Source: JAWHQP01 sp032586195 (GTDB lineage Bacteria; Pseudomonadota; Gammaproteobacteria; Enterobacterales; Pasteurellaceae). Taken from it: DNA of 64,000 bases. The position numbers were made by a program, and so were the translations under genes. The notes under the pieces were generated by a model. It was not told the DNA's origin, did not search any database, and saw nothing but the letters and a program-made list of their open reading frames with translations. This document shows, one piece after another, positions 1 through 8,860 of this stretch. Positions within the stretch are counted from its first letter, which is position 1. Each line of letters begins with the position of its first letter. The stretch covers positions 1 to 64,000 of the forward strand of contig JAWHQP010000004.1 of the NCBI GenBank assembly GCA_032586195.1, given 5' to 3'.

Positions 1-31
1 ATCCCCATGTGAGAGTAGGTCACCGCCAGGG
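1..31 (+). rRNA. rrf: 5S rRNA, 3' end (partial)
   Basis: The first 31 bases match the conserved 3' end of bacterial 5S rRNA (CCCCATGTGAGAGTAGG, then a CGCCAGG ending). The rest of the gene, and presumably its rRNA operon, lies before the window. The exact 3' end is placed by analogy to related 5S genes. Confidence 0.85.
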
Positions 32-70
32 AATAATTTTATTTTAAAGATAAAAAAACAAAGACTAAAT

Positions 71-107
71 GCCTCGACTGCAAAAGCGGTTGAGGTTTTT
101 TGTTTTT
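71..107 (+). terminator. rRNA operon terminator
   Basis: CCTCGAC and GTTGAGG form a 7-bp stem (one G-U pair) around a short loop, followed by a run of T. It lies 40 bases after the 5S end and probably ends the rRNA transcript. The next 170 bases to apbC hold no gene that I can see, only an uptake signal at 253-261. Confidence 0.8.
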
Positions 108-277
108 GGGAAAAGGTAAGACAAAAGCAAGGGAAAACGGAAGAGTCCCGGTGCGGAAGTGGATGGGGACAGCCGACTGAAGTAAAGCGCGGTGCTGAAA
201 GAGTAAGTTTTGCCCTACTTAAAAAACTTAAGAAAAAACTCAAATTTTCACCACCGCACTTTATTGAATAAGGAATA

Positions 278-1390
278 TTATTTCACTTCTCTAAACATAA
301 TTTCGCTTGGGATGACTGAACCCTGCCAATAAAGTTCGGTGGCGACTTTTTCGGCCAGCTGCAAGAAAGCCTGACGGATTTCCGCATTTGAATTTGAAAT
401 CACGGTTGGCACGCCTTTGTCTAAATCTTCGCGCAGGCAGATATGTAGCGGCAGTTGAGCTAGCACTTTCACATTATATTTCCGTGCGATTTTTTCCGCT
501 CCACCGGTACCGAAAATCGTCTCATGGTGGCCGCAGTTGCTGCAAATATGTATCGACATATTTTCAATCACACCTAAAACAGGCACGGAAACCTTTTGAA
601 ACATGGCGATACCTTTAATCGCGTCCAATAGAGCAATATCCTGCGGTGTGGTCACAACCACAGCTCCCGTGACCGGAATCTGCTGCGATAGGGTCAGCTG
701 AATATCGCCCGTACCCGGCGGCATATCAATGACCAAATAATCCAAATCAGGCCACAGGGTTTCATTTAATAATTGATTCAACGCGCTGCTTGCCATCGGT
801 CCTCGCCAAATCGTGGCATTATCTTCACTCATCAGAAAGCCGATGGAATTGGCGAATAAGCCGTGCGCCTGAATCGGAGTAATATGTTGATTGTCGGGTG
901 AAGTCGGGTGCTGGTCCGCCGCACCTAGCATATGCGGAATAGACGGCCCATAAATATCCGCATCTAAAATACCGACGCGTGCTCCCTGTACCTGCAAAGC
1001 TAAGGCAAGGTTAACCGCAGTAGTGGATTTCCCCACGCCGCCTTTGCCCGATGTGACGGCAACGATATTTTTTACGCCCTTTATGGCGGGGTGACTGTTG
1101 GCTCGTTTTAAGGTGGCAATTTGATAATTTAGCTGCCATCTGATTTGTTTGCTGCCGGTAGCATGCAGTAATGGCTCGGAAAGAGCGGTTTTTAGCTGTT
1201 CAAATGCGGTATTCCAGGCAAAAGGCAGCGAAAGCTCAAGGCGTAATGTATCGCCGCCCTTTTCAATTTTTTTCACCGCATTTAATGCGATCAGATCTTT
1301 TTGTAGCGTCGGATGAGTAAATTGTTGCAGTAACTGAAGAGCCGCCGCTTGCTGGGTTTGGCTCAGGTTATCGGAAAATTGAGTAGTCAT
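278..1390 (-). CDS. apbC: Iron-sulfur cluster carrier protein ApbC (Mrp)
   Basis: Cytosolic P-loop ATPase of the Mrp/NBP35 family, thought to carry and deliver Fe-S clusters to apoproteins. The 370-residue product has an N-terminal MIP18/DUF59-like part, then the deviant Walker A GKGGVGKSTT near residue 115, a Mrp signature around DADIYGPSIPH, and a C-terminal CxxC (CSNCG, about residue 283) for the bridging cluster. The length is normal for the family. It is divergent from metG, as is common in gamma-proteobacteria, and the shared 150-bp gap must hold both promoters. Identification is by motif and context and is firm. Confidence 0.95.
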   Translation of the reverse strand: MTTQFSDNLSQTQQAAALQLLQQFTHPTLQKDLIALNAVKKIEKGGDTLRLELSLPFAWNTAFEQLKTALSEPLLHATGSKQIRWQLNYQIATLKRANSHPAIKGVKNIVAVTSGKGGVGKSTTAVNLALALQVQGARVGILDADIYGPSIPHMLGAADQHPTSPDNQHITPIQAHGLFANSIGFLMSEDNATIWRGPMASSALNQLLNETLWPDLDYLVIDMPPGTGDIQLTLSQQIPVTGAVVVTTPQDIALLDAIKGIAMFQKVSVPVLGVIENMSIHICSNCGHHETIFGTGGAEKIARKYNVKVLAQLPLHICLREDLDKGVPTVISNSNAEIRQAFLQLAEKVATELYWQGSVIPSEIMFREVK

Positions 1391-1544
1391 TAGGGAATTC
1401 CTTTCTGATTAAATTTCCGCTATTTAATCATGATATGGAAATTCTGTTAAGCGAAAATGTGTGAAAGCGCGGTTAAACTGGAAAAAATACCGTGAATCGG
1501 GTAATATTGACCGCAATTTTTATGTCATTTTAAAGGTAAATTTA

Positions 1545-3602
1545 ATGTCAAACCAAGTTCGTAAAATCCTTGTTACCTGCGCCTTACCTTATGCCAACGG
1601 CCCGATTCATTTAGGTCACATGCTTGAACATATCCAGGCGGATATTTGGGTGCGTTTCCAGCGTATGCGCGGCAACGAAATCTATTTTGTGTGTGCGGAC
1701 GATGCGCACGGCACGCCGATTATGCTGAAAGCGGATCAAATGGGCATTACCCCTGAACAATTAATTGCCGACATACAAAAAAAGCATTACGCCGATTTCA
1801 GCGGTTTCAATATCAGCTTTGATAACTATCATTCCACTCATAGCGAGGAAAACCGCGAGTTATCGGAAGCGATTTATCTGAAGTTAAAACAAAACGGTTT
1901 TATTAAAAGCCGGACCATTTCGCAGCTCTATGATCCTGAAAAGGGAATGTTTCTGCCGGACCGTTTCGTTAAAGGAACTTGCCCGCGATGTCATGCGGAG
2001 GATCAATATGGTGATAACTGCGAAGTGTGCTCGGCGACGTATAGCCCGACCGAGCTGATTAATCCGCGTTCGGCGGTATCCGGTGCGACGCCTGTGGTGA
2101 AAGAAAGCGAACATTTTTTCTTTGATTTGCCAAGCTTTGAATCCATGCTGAAAGAATGGACCCGCTCAGGTTCTTTGCAGCCTGAAGTGGCGAATAAAAT
2201 GCAGGAATGGTTTGAAGCAGGCTTGCAGCAATGGGATATTTCCCGCGATGCTCCTTATTTCGGCTTTGAAATTCCCGATGCGAAGGGTAAATATTTTTAT
2301 GTTTGGCTGGACGCGCCTATCGGCTATATGGCATCGTTCAAGAATCTGTGCGCCAAGTGCGGTGTCGATTTTGACAGTTTTTGGCGTAAAGACACGGACA
2401 GCGAGCTCTATCATTTCATCGGTAAAGACATTATGTATTTCCACAGCCTGTTCTGGCCTGCGATGCTGGAAGGAGCGGATTACCGTAAGCCGACCAATAT
2501 TTTCGTGCATGGCTATGTAACGGTGAACGGCGAGAAAATGTCAAAATCCCGCGGCACGTTCATTCAGGCCGCCACTTATCTGAAACATCTTGATCCCGAA
2601 TGTCTGCGCTATTACTATGCCGCCAAATTAAGCGGTCGAATTGATGATTTAGATTTGAATCTGGAAGATTTCGTACAGCGGGTGAATACCGATTTGGTGA
2701 ACAAATTGGTCAATCTTGCCTCGCGTAATGCCGGGTTTATCCAAAAACGCTTTGCCGGCAGATTGGCGGCAAAATTAGAAGATGAAGCGTTATTCAACGA
2801 AGTTGTCGCACAATCTGATCAAATCGCCGCGTTTTATGAAAGCCGTGAATACGGTAAGGCTATTCGTGAAATTATGGCGTTAACCGATAAAGCGAATAAA
2901 TATATCGACAACAAAGCCCCTTGGGTTCTCGCCAGGGAAGAAGGTCGCGAACCGGAATTGCAGCAGGTCTGCTCAATGGGGATTCAATTATTCCGCGTAT
3001 TGATGGGTTATTTAAAACCGGTATTACCAAACTTAGCCGTCCGTGCGGAAGCGTTCCTACAGGCGGAATTGAGCTGGCAGAATCTTTCTCAACCGTTGCT
3101 GGATCATGATATTGCTCCGTTCAAAGCACTGTTTAATCGCTTGGATATGAAACAAATTGATGCCATGATTGAGGCGTCAAAAGCGGAAAATGCTCAGATG
3201 AATCAAGACGCCAAAACTCAGAAAAACAGCACCGCGCTTTGTTCCGATTCCGCCGAATTCGAGCCGGTAGAAGCAGAGATCGGCATTGATGATTTTGCCA
3301 AAATTGATTTACGCGTGGCGAAAGTGCTGCAATGTGAAGCCGTACCGGAAAGCAATAAATTATTGAAATTTCAGCTGGATCTCGGTTTTGAAACCCGTCA
3401 GGTACTGTCGGGCATTAAAGCGGCGTATAACAAACCGGAAGATTTGGTGGGCCGTCATGTTATTGTGGTTGCCAACCTCGCACCACGTAAAATGAAATTC
3501 GGTGTTTCGCAAGGCATGATTCTTTCCGCGGGCAGCGGCGGTGCGGATTTGTTCCTGTTGGATGTGGACGCGGGAGCGAAGGCGGGAAGCCGCGTTAAAT
3601 AA
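1545..3602 (+). CDS. metG: Methionyl-tRNA synthetase
   Basis: Charges tRNA-Met with methionine in the cytosol. The class I motifs are HLGH (the HIGH box, near residue 23) and KMSKS (in EKMSKSRGT). A zinc knuckle lies between them (CPRC and CEVC pairs). The C-terminal 100 residues form the tRNA-binding EMAP-like dimerisation domain (FAKIDLRVAKV). I start at the ATG at 1545, just before MSNQVRKILVTCALPYANG, because family members start there and AAAGGT lies 8 bases upstream; an in-frame GTG at 1461 is less likely. The resulting 685 residues fit the family. Confidence 0.96.
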   Translation: MSNQVRKILVTCALPYANGPIHLGHMLEHIQADIWVRFQRMRGNEIYFVCADDAHGTPIMLKADQMGITPEQLIADIQKKHYADFSGFNISFDNYHSTHSEENRELSEAIYLKLKQNGFIKSRTISQLYDPEKGMFLPDRFVKGTCPRCHAEDQYGDNCEVCSATYSPTELINPRSAVSGATPVVKESEHFFFDLPSFESMLKEWTRSGSLQPEVANKMQEWFEAGLQQWDISRDAPYFGFEIPDAKGKYFYVWLDAPIGYMASFKNLCAKCGVDFDSFWRKDTDSELYHFIGKDIMYFHSLFWPAMLEGADYRKPTNIFVHGYVTVNGEKMSKSRGTFIQAATYLKHLDPECLRYYYAAKLSGRIDDLDLNLEDFVQRVNTDLVNKLVNLASRNAGFIQKRFAGRLAAKLEDEALFNEVVAQSDQIAAFYESREYGKAIREIMALTDKANKYIDNKAPWVLAREEGREPELQQVCSMGIQLFRVLMGYLKPVLPNLAVRAEAFLQAELSWQNLSQPLLDHDIAPFKALFNRLDMKQIDAMIEASKAENAQMNQDAKTQKNSTALCSDSAEFEPVEAEIGIDDFAKIDLRVAKVLQCEAVPESNKLLKFQLDLGFETRQVLSGIKAAYNKPEDLVGRHVIVVANLAPRKMKFGVSQGMILSAGSGGADLFLLDVDAGAKAGSRVK

Positions 3603-3694
3603 TCAGTATTTTTCTATTCCCTTTTTTACACAGTAGAAAGGGGATTGAAAAACTCAAAAATACGACACCGCACTTTGTCTTTACGTATAGACAT

Positions 3695-3721
3695 AAAAAA
3701 GCCCTTTCAAATTGAAAGGGC
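3695..3721 (-). terminator. Terminator of trhP
   Basis: A 10-bp perfect inverted repeat (GCCCTTTCAA and TTGAAAGGGC with a 1-base centre). Read on the minus strand it is followed by six T, so it terminates trhP, and it may also slow metG readthrough from the other side. An uptake signal lies just to its left at 3667-3675. Confidence 0.8.
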
Positions 3722-3813
3722 AAAATTATATTTGGAGTCATACTTTTTTAGAGTATGGAAATTATTATATACGCAAATTTTACAAATACAACATTTTTAT
3801 AACAGAAAGATGA

Positions 3814-5199
3814 TTATTTTTGATGCGGATTGCGAGTGTCGGCTCCGTTTAGATTGCGCATTAGCAGTGCATAATCAAGGTTAATATCCTCAGGCACGTC
3901 TAAAAAGACAAAATGTCCGTCGCCCAAAGCGGCCTCAACCTCTTTGTTTTTGCGGTTCAGCATCCGCTTGATTTGGAATACCACATTGCCTTTCGGTGTC
4001 ATCATTTCCACTTCATCGCCGAGCAGGAATTTATTTTTCACCGCCACTTCCGCCATGCCTTGTTCATTGCGCTTGCCGGTAAATTCGCCGACAAATTGCT
4101 GACGATCGGAAACGGAATAGCCGTAATCATAGTTTTGATATTCATCATGGGTGTGGCGGCGTAAGAAACCTTCGGTATAGCCGCGGTGAGCGAGGCTTTC
4201 CAGAGTGGTCAGCAGGCGTTCATCAAACGGTTTGCCCGCGACGGCGTCATCAATGGCCTTACGATAAACTTGCGCGGTACGGGCACAGTAGTAGAAGGAT
4301 TTGGTCCGCCCTTCGATTTTTAAGGAATGTACGCCAAGCTTGGAGAGCGTTTCCACATGTTGCACCGCACGTAAGTCTTTGGAATTCATGATATAAGTGC
4401 CGTGTTCGTCTTCAAACGCCGTCATCTGTTCGTCAGGCTTTTGACTTTCGGCCAGCAGGAATACACGATCGGTGGTGCCGCCTTCGCCGAGGGTCGGAGC
4501 AACATTTTTGATTTCGATTTGCTGTTCGGGAGCGAAATTGGCCGGCACGATATTGCCCGCGTCATCGATTTTGCCCTCTTCTACCTGATATTCCCAGCGG
4601 CAGGCGTTAGTGCAGGTGCCTTGGTTCGGATCGCGTTTATTGATATAACCCGACAGCAGACAACGGCCGGAATACGCCATGCACAACGCCCCGTGTACAA
4701 AAATTTCCAGCTCGATATCCGGCACTTGGCGGCGGATTTCGGCGATTTCTTCCAGTGAAAGTTCACGGGAAAGAATGACGCGGGTCAGCCCCATTTGTTT
4801 CCAGAATTTCACCGTCGCCCAGTTCACCGCATTAGCCTGCACGGAAAGATGAATGTGCATGTGGGGGAAATGTTCGCGCACCAGCATAATCAAGCCCGGA
4901 TCAGACATAATTAACGCATCGGGCCGCATATCCACTACCACTTGCAAGTCTTTGATAAAGGTTTTCAATTTGGAATTGTGCGGTGCAATATTGACCACCA
5001 CATAGAATTTCTTGCCAAGATTGTGCGCCTCATCAATGGCGATTTTCAAATTAGCGTGATTGAATTCGTTATTACGCACCCGCAGGCTGTAACGCGGCTG
5101 TCCTGCGTACACCGCGTCCGCCCCGTAGGCGAAGGCGTAACGCATATTTTTTAAGGTGCCGGCCGGCGAAAGAAGTTCCGGTTTAAATGGAGTCGTCAT
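3814..5199 (-). CDS. trhP: tRNA hydroxylation protein TrhP (U32 family, YegQ)
   Basis: Member of the U32 'peptidase' family that in E. coli supports prephenate-dependent hydroxylation of U34 in tRNA (ho5U). The 461 residues match YegQ/TrhP length. The N-terminal barrel starts FKPELLSPAGTLKNMRYAFAYGADAVY; the central cysteine cluster (CMAYSGRCLLSGYINKRDPN, then CTNACRWEY) is the probable Fe-S ligand set. The C-terminal part holds the small beta-barrel seen in this family. It is a single gene with its own terminator, unlinked to its neighbours. Confidence 0.92.
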   Translation of the reverse strand: MTTPFKPELLSPAGTLKNMRYAFAYGADAVYAGQPRYSLRVRNNEFNHANLKIAIDEAHNLGKKFYVVVNIAPHNSKLKTFIKDLQVVVDMRPDALIMSDPGLIMLVREHFPHMHIHLSVQANAVNWATVKFWKQMGLTRVILSRELSLEEIAEIRRQVPDIELEIFVHGALCMAYSGRCLLSGYINKRDPNQGTCTNACRWEYQVEEGKIDDAGNIVPANFAPEQQIEIKNVAPTLGEGGTTDRVFLLAESQKPDEQMTAFEDEHGTYIMNSKDLRAVQHVETLSKLGVHSLKIEGRTKSFYYCARTAQVYRKAIDDAVAGKPFDERLLTTLESLAHRGYTEGFLRRHTHDEYQNYDYGYSVSDRQQFVGEFTGKRNEQGMAEVAVKNKFLLGDEVEMMTPKGNVVFQIKRMLNRKNKEVEAALGDGHFVFLDVPEDINLDYALLMRNLNGADTRNPHQK

Positions 5200-5306
5200 A
5201 AATTTCTCTTTGGTTCTGATGTCAAGTCAGCAGCTTACCGAGGTAAACCTTGTAGGCTGTGTATTTTAGGGCGATTTTGGAATTTGTAAAGGTAAAAAAA
5301 CACGAC

Positions 5307-5368
5307 AAAACGACACCGCGCTTTGTGTACTCCGGCGGAAAAAAACGCTAAAGTGCGGTGTCGTTTTT
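5307..5368 (-). terminator. Terminator built from two inverted uptake signals, after znuB
   Basis: CGACACCGCGCTTT and AAAGTGCGGTGTCG face each other 27 bases apart, with T-runs on both outer sides, so it can work in both directions. The right arm holds a perfect uptake signal at 5351-5359, the left arm a one-base variant. It lies 9 bases from the znuB stop and most plausibly ends the znuCB transcript. Confidence 0.75.
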
Positions 5369-5376
5369 GTGAGTTT

Positions 5377-6162
5377 TTAACCTTGTTCCCGCTTTAACAA
5401 TGAAAACAGGAATAGCAATGCGGCGCATATGACTACGGAAGGTCCCGCCGAGGTGTTGTAAAAGGCGGAGAGGGTGAGCCCCATGGAAACGGCGATCATG
5501 CTGATGACTATCGCGATCAGAGCCATGCTTTCCGGGGTGTGCGAAAAACGGCGGGCGGTGGCGGCGGGGATAATCAGCAGTGATGTGATGATTAACGCTC
5601 CGACAAATTTCATGCTTAACGCGATGGTAAGAGCGGTGAGAATCATGAGAATAAACCGCATTTTACGAATATTAATGCCTTCCACTTGAGCCAATTCCGG
5701 GCTGACGGTGGTGGAAATCAGCGGCTTCCAGAAATACAACAGCGTGATGATAACAATCACGACACCGATACCGATATAAAATAAATCCTCATAACTGACG
5801 GCGAGTAAATCTCCGAATAGGTAGCCCATCAGATCCACCCGCACGTTTTGCAGCAGCCCGACGGTGACCACGCCTAACGACAGGCAGCTGTGGGCAATAA
5901 TGCCGAGCAGGGTATCGGCGGAGAACTGCGTGTTGCTTTCCATCATCACCATGATTACCGCAAGGATCAGGGTGAGAATTAAAATAGAAAGGTACGGGTT
6001 GATATCCAGAAAAATGCCCAACGCCACGCCGAGCAGGGCGGAATGGGAAAGGGTATCGCCGAAATAAGCCATTTTCCGCCACACCACAAAGGCCCCCAGC
6101 GGAGCGGTGATGAGTGACAGCAAAATGCCTGTCAGCCAGGCGGGAAAAATAATTTCAAACAT
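5377..6162 (-). CDS. znuB: Zinc ABC transporter permease ZnuB
   Basis: Inner-membrane channel of the high-affinity Zn2+ importer ZnuABC, ABC-3 permease family. The 261-residue product is almost entirely hydrophobic, with about seven to eight membrane segments and the conserved opening PAWLTGILLSLITAPLGAFVVWRKMAYFGDT. It starts 9 bases after znuC ends and is surely co-transcribed with it. The periplasmic binding gene znuA is not in this window, as in several Pasteurellaceae where it is encoded elsewhere. Confidence 0.95.
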   Translation of the reverse strand: MFEIIFPAWLTGILLSLITAPLGAFVVWRKMAYFGDTLSHSALLGVALGIFLDINPYLSILILTLILAVIMVMMESNTQFSADTLLGIIAHSCLSLGVVTVGLLQNVRVDLMGYLFGDLLAVSYEDLFYIGIGVVIVIITLLYFWKPLISTTVSPELAQVEGINIRKMRFILMILTALTIALSMKFVGALIITSLLIIPAATARRFSHTPESMALIAIVISMIAVSMGLTLSAFYNTSAGPSVVICAALLFLFSLLKREQG

Positions 6163-6171
6163 AGGATCGCA

Positions 6172-6966
6172 TTATTCCTTATTATGCAGGCATTGCGCCG
6201 TGCGGGATTGCCCTGAGCAGCACACATCGCCGTGCATGTCGTGTTTGTGATTGTGATGGTGGGTATAAAATGCAATATTTTTGGCGAATTGATCGCCGAA
6301 GAAATGCATAAATTTCGGATCATTGGAGATGGTTTCCGGCAAGCCCGCACAGCAAATATGCTGATTAATACACACAACTTCATTGGTGTCCGCCATCACG
6401 ATATGCAAATCGTGGGAAACCATGAGAATCGCACAGTTTAATTTTTCGCGGGTTTGATGGATCAGCTGATAAAGTTCTATCTGTCCGTTAATATCCACCC
6501 CTTGGGTCGGTTCGTCCAGCACCAGCAGATTAGGACGGTTCAGAATAGCGCGCGCCAGCAGCACCCGCTGCATTTCGCCGCCCGATAATTTTTGCATACT
6601 GTTATGAATCAAATGGCGGATTGACAGCAGATCCAATGCTTGGTTAATTTCCCGCGGGTTAATGCCTTTTTTCAGGGAAAGAAATTTTTCCACCGTGATC
6701 GGAAGGCTGTGATCCAAATGAATTTTTTGCGGCACGTAGCCGACACGCAGCGCTTTATCATGAATGACTCGACCGGCGGTGGGTGACTGCAGTTTCAGAA
6801 GCACCTTTAATAAGGTTGATTTGCCGCCGCCGTTCGGACCGACAATAGTGACGACGCTGTTGGGGTAGATTTTCAGATTAATATTTTGCAGAGCGACCTT
6901 TTCGCCGAATTTGACCTGAATATTTTTCAATTCGACTAAAGGCGTTCCGATACTATTGATGTTCAT
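6172..6966 (-). CDS. znuC: Zinc ABC transporter ATPase ZnuC
   Basis: ATPase that powers zinc uptake through ZnuB. The motifs are Walker A GPNGGGKST (about residue 43), the ABC signature LSGGEMQR, and Walker B LLVLDEPTQGVD. The C-terminus is rich in histidine and cysteine (HHHNHKHDMHGDVCCSG), a known feature of ZnuC that may sense or buffer zinc. The gene is first in znuCB and divergent from mepM. The short inverted repeat GTTA-AAA-TAAC at 6994-7004 could be part of a Zur operator, but this is weak. Confidence 0.95.
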   Translation of the reverse strand: MNINSIGTPLVELKNIQVKFGEKVALQNINLKIYPNSVVTIVGPNGGGKSTLLKVLLKLQSPTAGRVIHDKALRVGYVPQKIHLDHSLPITVEKFLSLKKGINPREINQALDLLSIRHLIHNSMQKLSGGEMQRVLLARAILNRPNLLVLDEPTQGVDINGQIELYQLIHQTREKLNCAILMVSHDLHIVMADTNEVVCINQHICCAGLPETISNDPKFMHFFGDQFAKNIAFYTHHHNHKHDMHGDVCCSGQSRTAQCLHNKE

Positions 6967-6993
6967 GGTTTACCGGAAGCAGATAAAAATGCC

Positions 6994-7083
6994 GTTAAAA
7001 TAACTTATTTTTGTTCGCTTAACAAGATTAGGGTGCCGATTGCAGAGAAATTAAACAACTCAAATTTTTTTATTCGGTATAAT
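6994..7083. promoter_or_regulatory. Shared znuC/mepM promoter region
   Basis: The 193-bp divergent gap holds a good -10 box TATAAT at 7078-7083 pointing to mepM; the matching -35 region is weak. Near znuC a 4-bp inverted repeat GTTA/TAAC at 6994-7004 is a possible Zur half-site pair. Zinc control is known for znu genes in other bacteria; the operator here is an inference. Confidence 0.4.
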
Positions 7084-7159
7084 GAATTTTCCAATTTTTT
7101 CTGTGTCATACAAAACGCACTTAATTTTATTGTAAATTATTGTAAGGAAATCCGATATT

Positions 7160-8653
7160 GTGGTTCAGCACGTCAAATTAGCCCGAGATAGACGTAAAAG
7201 AAAATCGCGTATAAAAGCCGCGATTTTCTTTATGGCGATCATTTCGATTTTCTCCGGCGTATTGCTGAATCTGAACAATGACGCGGAAGAAAAGGTCGAG
7301 CAAACCGCCGGTGATAAAACGACACAATATCAGCAATTAAATCCAAACGAAACCGCTCAAGAAAAAACCTCATCTGTGGCGGATTCCACCGCTGCGAATT
7401 CAGCAGAAAACGGGCAACCGTCGGCCGAATCGGAAAATACGTCCGATACCGCAACCTCTTATGATGATGAATTAACCGATCATGATGATGAAGTGGAACA
7501 GGTACAGATCGATCCCGACAACTTAGAACCGCTGCCGGCGGACGCCCAGAATGCGTTGGATAATTTACTGGATGCGGCAAATCAGGCCAAAAGAATCTCG
7601 GATCAGTTTGCTCATACCGTCGTACGCGGCGATACATTGAAAGATGTGCTGGAACTATCGGGTTTGGAAGATGAAACCAGTCAGGAGCTGATTAAAAGTT
7701 TTCCCGAATTAAAAAATTTAAAGGCCGGACAGCAGTTTTACTGGATCCTAGATGATAACGGCGATTTGGAGTATATGAACTGGCTGGTGTCCGAGAAGGA
7801 AGAGCGTATTTATGAACGGGGCGAAAACGGTAAATTTAAACGCCAAATTATTGAGAAAAAAAGTATTTGGAAGAAAGAAGTGCTGCGTGGGGAAATTTCC
7901 ACTTCGTTTCGCACCAGCCTGCAAAGATTAGGGCTGGATCAGCGTCAGATTAACCAACTGAACACCGCGCTGCAATGGCAGTTCAGTATGAAGCAGTTGC
8001 AGAAAGGCGATAATTTCGCCATTTTGATTTCCCGCGAATATTTGGGCGGCAAACTGACCGGACAAGGCAATGTGGAAGGGATTCACATTGTTAGTAAGGG
8101 CAAGAGCTATTATGCCATTCAGGCGGATAACGGGCGTTATTACAGCCGCCAGGGGGAAACGCTGGGCAAAGGCTTTGCCCGTTACCCGTTGCTGCGTCAG
8201 GCCAAAATTACCTCTCCTTTTAACCCGCGTCGTCGCCATCCCGTAACAGGGCGGGTGCGTCCGCATAATGGCGTGGATTTCGGTGTATCGACGGGAACGC
8301 CTGTGATTGCGCCGGCTGACGGCGTAGTGGAGAAAATTGCTTATCAGCGCGGCGGAGCGGGGCGTTATATTGTGATTCGTCACAGCCGCGAGTATCAAAC
8401 GGTTTATATGCATCTGAGCAAGCCGTTGGTTAAAGCGGGTCAGACGGTGAAACGGGGACAACGCATAGCGTTATCGGGCAATACGGGAATTTCAACCGGG
8501 GCCCATTTGCATTATGAATTCCATATTAACGGCCGCCCGGTTAATCCGCTTACGGTAAAACTGCCGGGCTCCAGCAGCGAAATGCGGGATTCGGAACGCC
8601 GCCAGTTCCTCACCAAAGCGAAATCGGTGGAACGTCAGTTGAGGATGCAGTAA
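7160..8653 (+). CDS. mepM: Murein DD-endopeptidase MepM (LytM/M23 family)
   Basis: Envelope enzyme that cuts peptidoglycan cross-links for cell growth. The 497-residue product has one N-terminal membrane anchor (residues about 20-37), an acidic low-complexity linker (about 40-120), an OapA/LysM-like part (DTLKDVLELSGLED), and a C-terminal M23 domain with the zinc ligands HNGVDF and HLHYEF. I use the GTG at 7160, preceded by AAGGA at 7144-7148; the membrane segment needs this start. Adjacency to znuCB is the same as in H. influenzae and E. coli. Confidence 0.92.
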   Translation: MVQHVKLARDRRKRKSRIKAAIFFMAIISIFSGVLLNLNNDAEEKVEQTAGDKTTQYQQLNPNETAQEKTSSVADSTAANSAENGQPSAESENTSDTATSYDDELTDHDDEVEQVQIDPDNLEPLPADAQNALDNLLDAANQAKRISDQFAHTVVRGDTLKDVLELSGLEDETSQELIKSFPELKNLKAGQQFYWILDDNGDLEYMNWLVSEKEERIYERGENGKFKRQIIEKKSIWKKEVLRGEISTSFRTSLQRLGLDQRQINQLNTALQWQFSMKQLQKGDNFAILISREYLGGKLTGQGNVEGIHIVSKGKSYYAIQADNGRYYSRQGETLGKGFARYPLLRQAKITSPFNPRRRHPVTGRVRPHNGVDFGVSTGTPVIAPADGVVEKIAYQRGGAGRYIVIRHSREYQTVYMHLSKPLVKAGQTVKRGQRIALSGNTGISTGAHLHYEFHINGRPVNPLTVKLPGSSSEMRDSERRQFLTKAKSVERQLRMQ

Positions 8654-8656
8654 TCG

Positions 8657-8777
8657 CAAAGCGCGGTGTCATAAAAGCTGATTTAGCTTTTGAATGTTGG
8701 CAAGCCTGCGGTGCCGAAGGTTCGGCAAGCTTATATTGTGATTGCGTAAAAAATCGATTTTTCAGCACCGCGCTTTG
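8657..8777. repeat. Inverted uptake-signal variants after mepM
   Basis: AAAGCGCGGTG at 8657 and CACCGCGCTTT at about 8767 are inverted copies of a one-base uptake-signal variant 100 bases apart. Smaller hairpins lie between (AAAAGCT/AGCTTTT and GGCAAGC-type arms). This may end the mepM transcript, but no clear T-run follows. Confidence 0.4.
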
Positions 8778-8811
8778 ACCTATTTAATATTTCTTCTTGC
8801 GCTGAAAGAAC

Positions 8812-8852
8812 GATAGTATTATCATTTTCGCCTAATAATAATTCTCATTTAC
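8812..8852 (+). promoter_or_regulatory. Two Fur-box-like sites upstream of siderophore importer
   Basis: GATAGTATTATCATTTTC at 8812 and AATAATAATTCTCATTT at 8834 resemble the Fur consensus (GATAATGATAATCATTATC), in tandem, 9 bases before the first permease gene. Iron repression by Fur is typical for such importers. The match is by eye and imperfect. Confidence 0.6.
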
Positions 8853-8860
8853 ATAGTGGT

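Noticed and set aside
1461..1544. GTG start for metG
   Set aside because: It adds 28 residues not typical of MetG; the ATG at 1545 has a better RBS and begins at the conserved N-terminus.
6994..7004. Zur box upstream of znuC as a firm call
   Set aside because: Only a 4-bp inverted repeat matches; this is too little to claim a regulator site, so it is mentioned only at low confidence.
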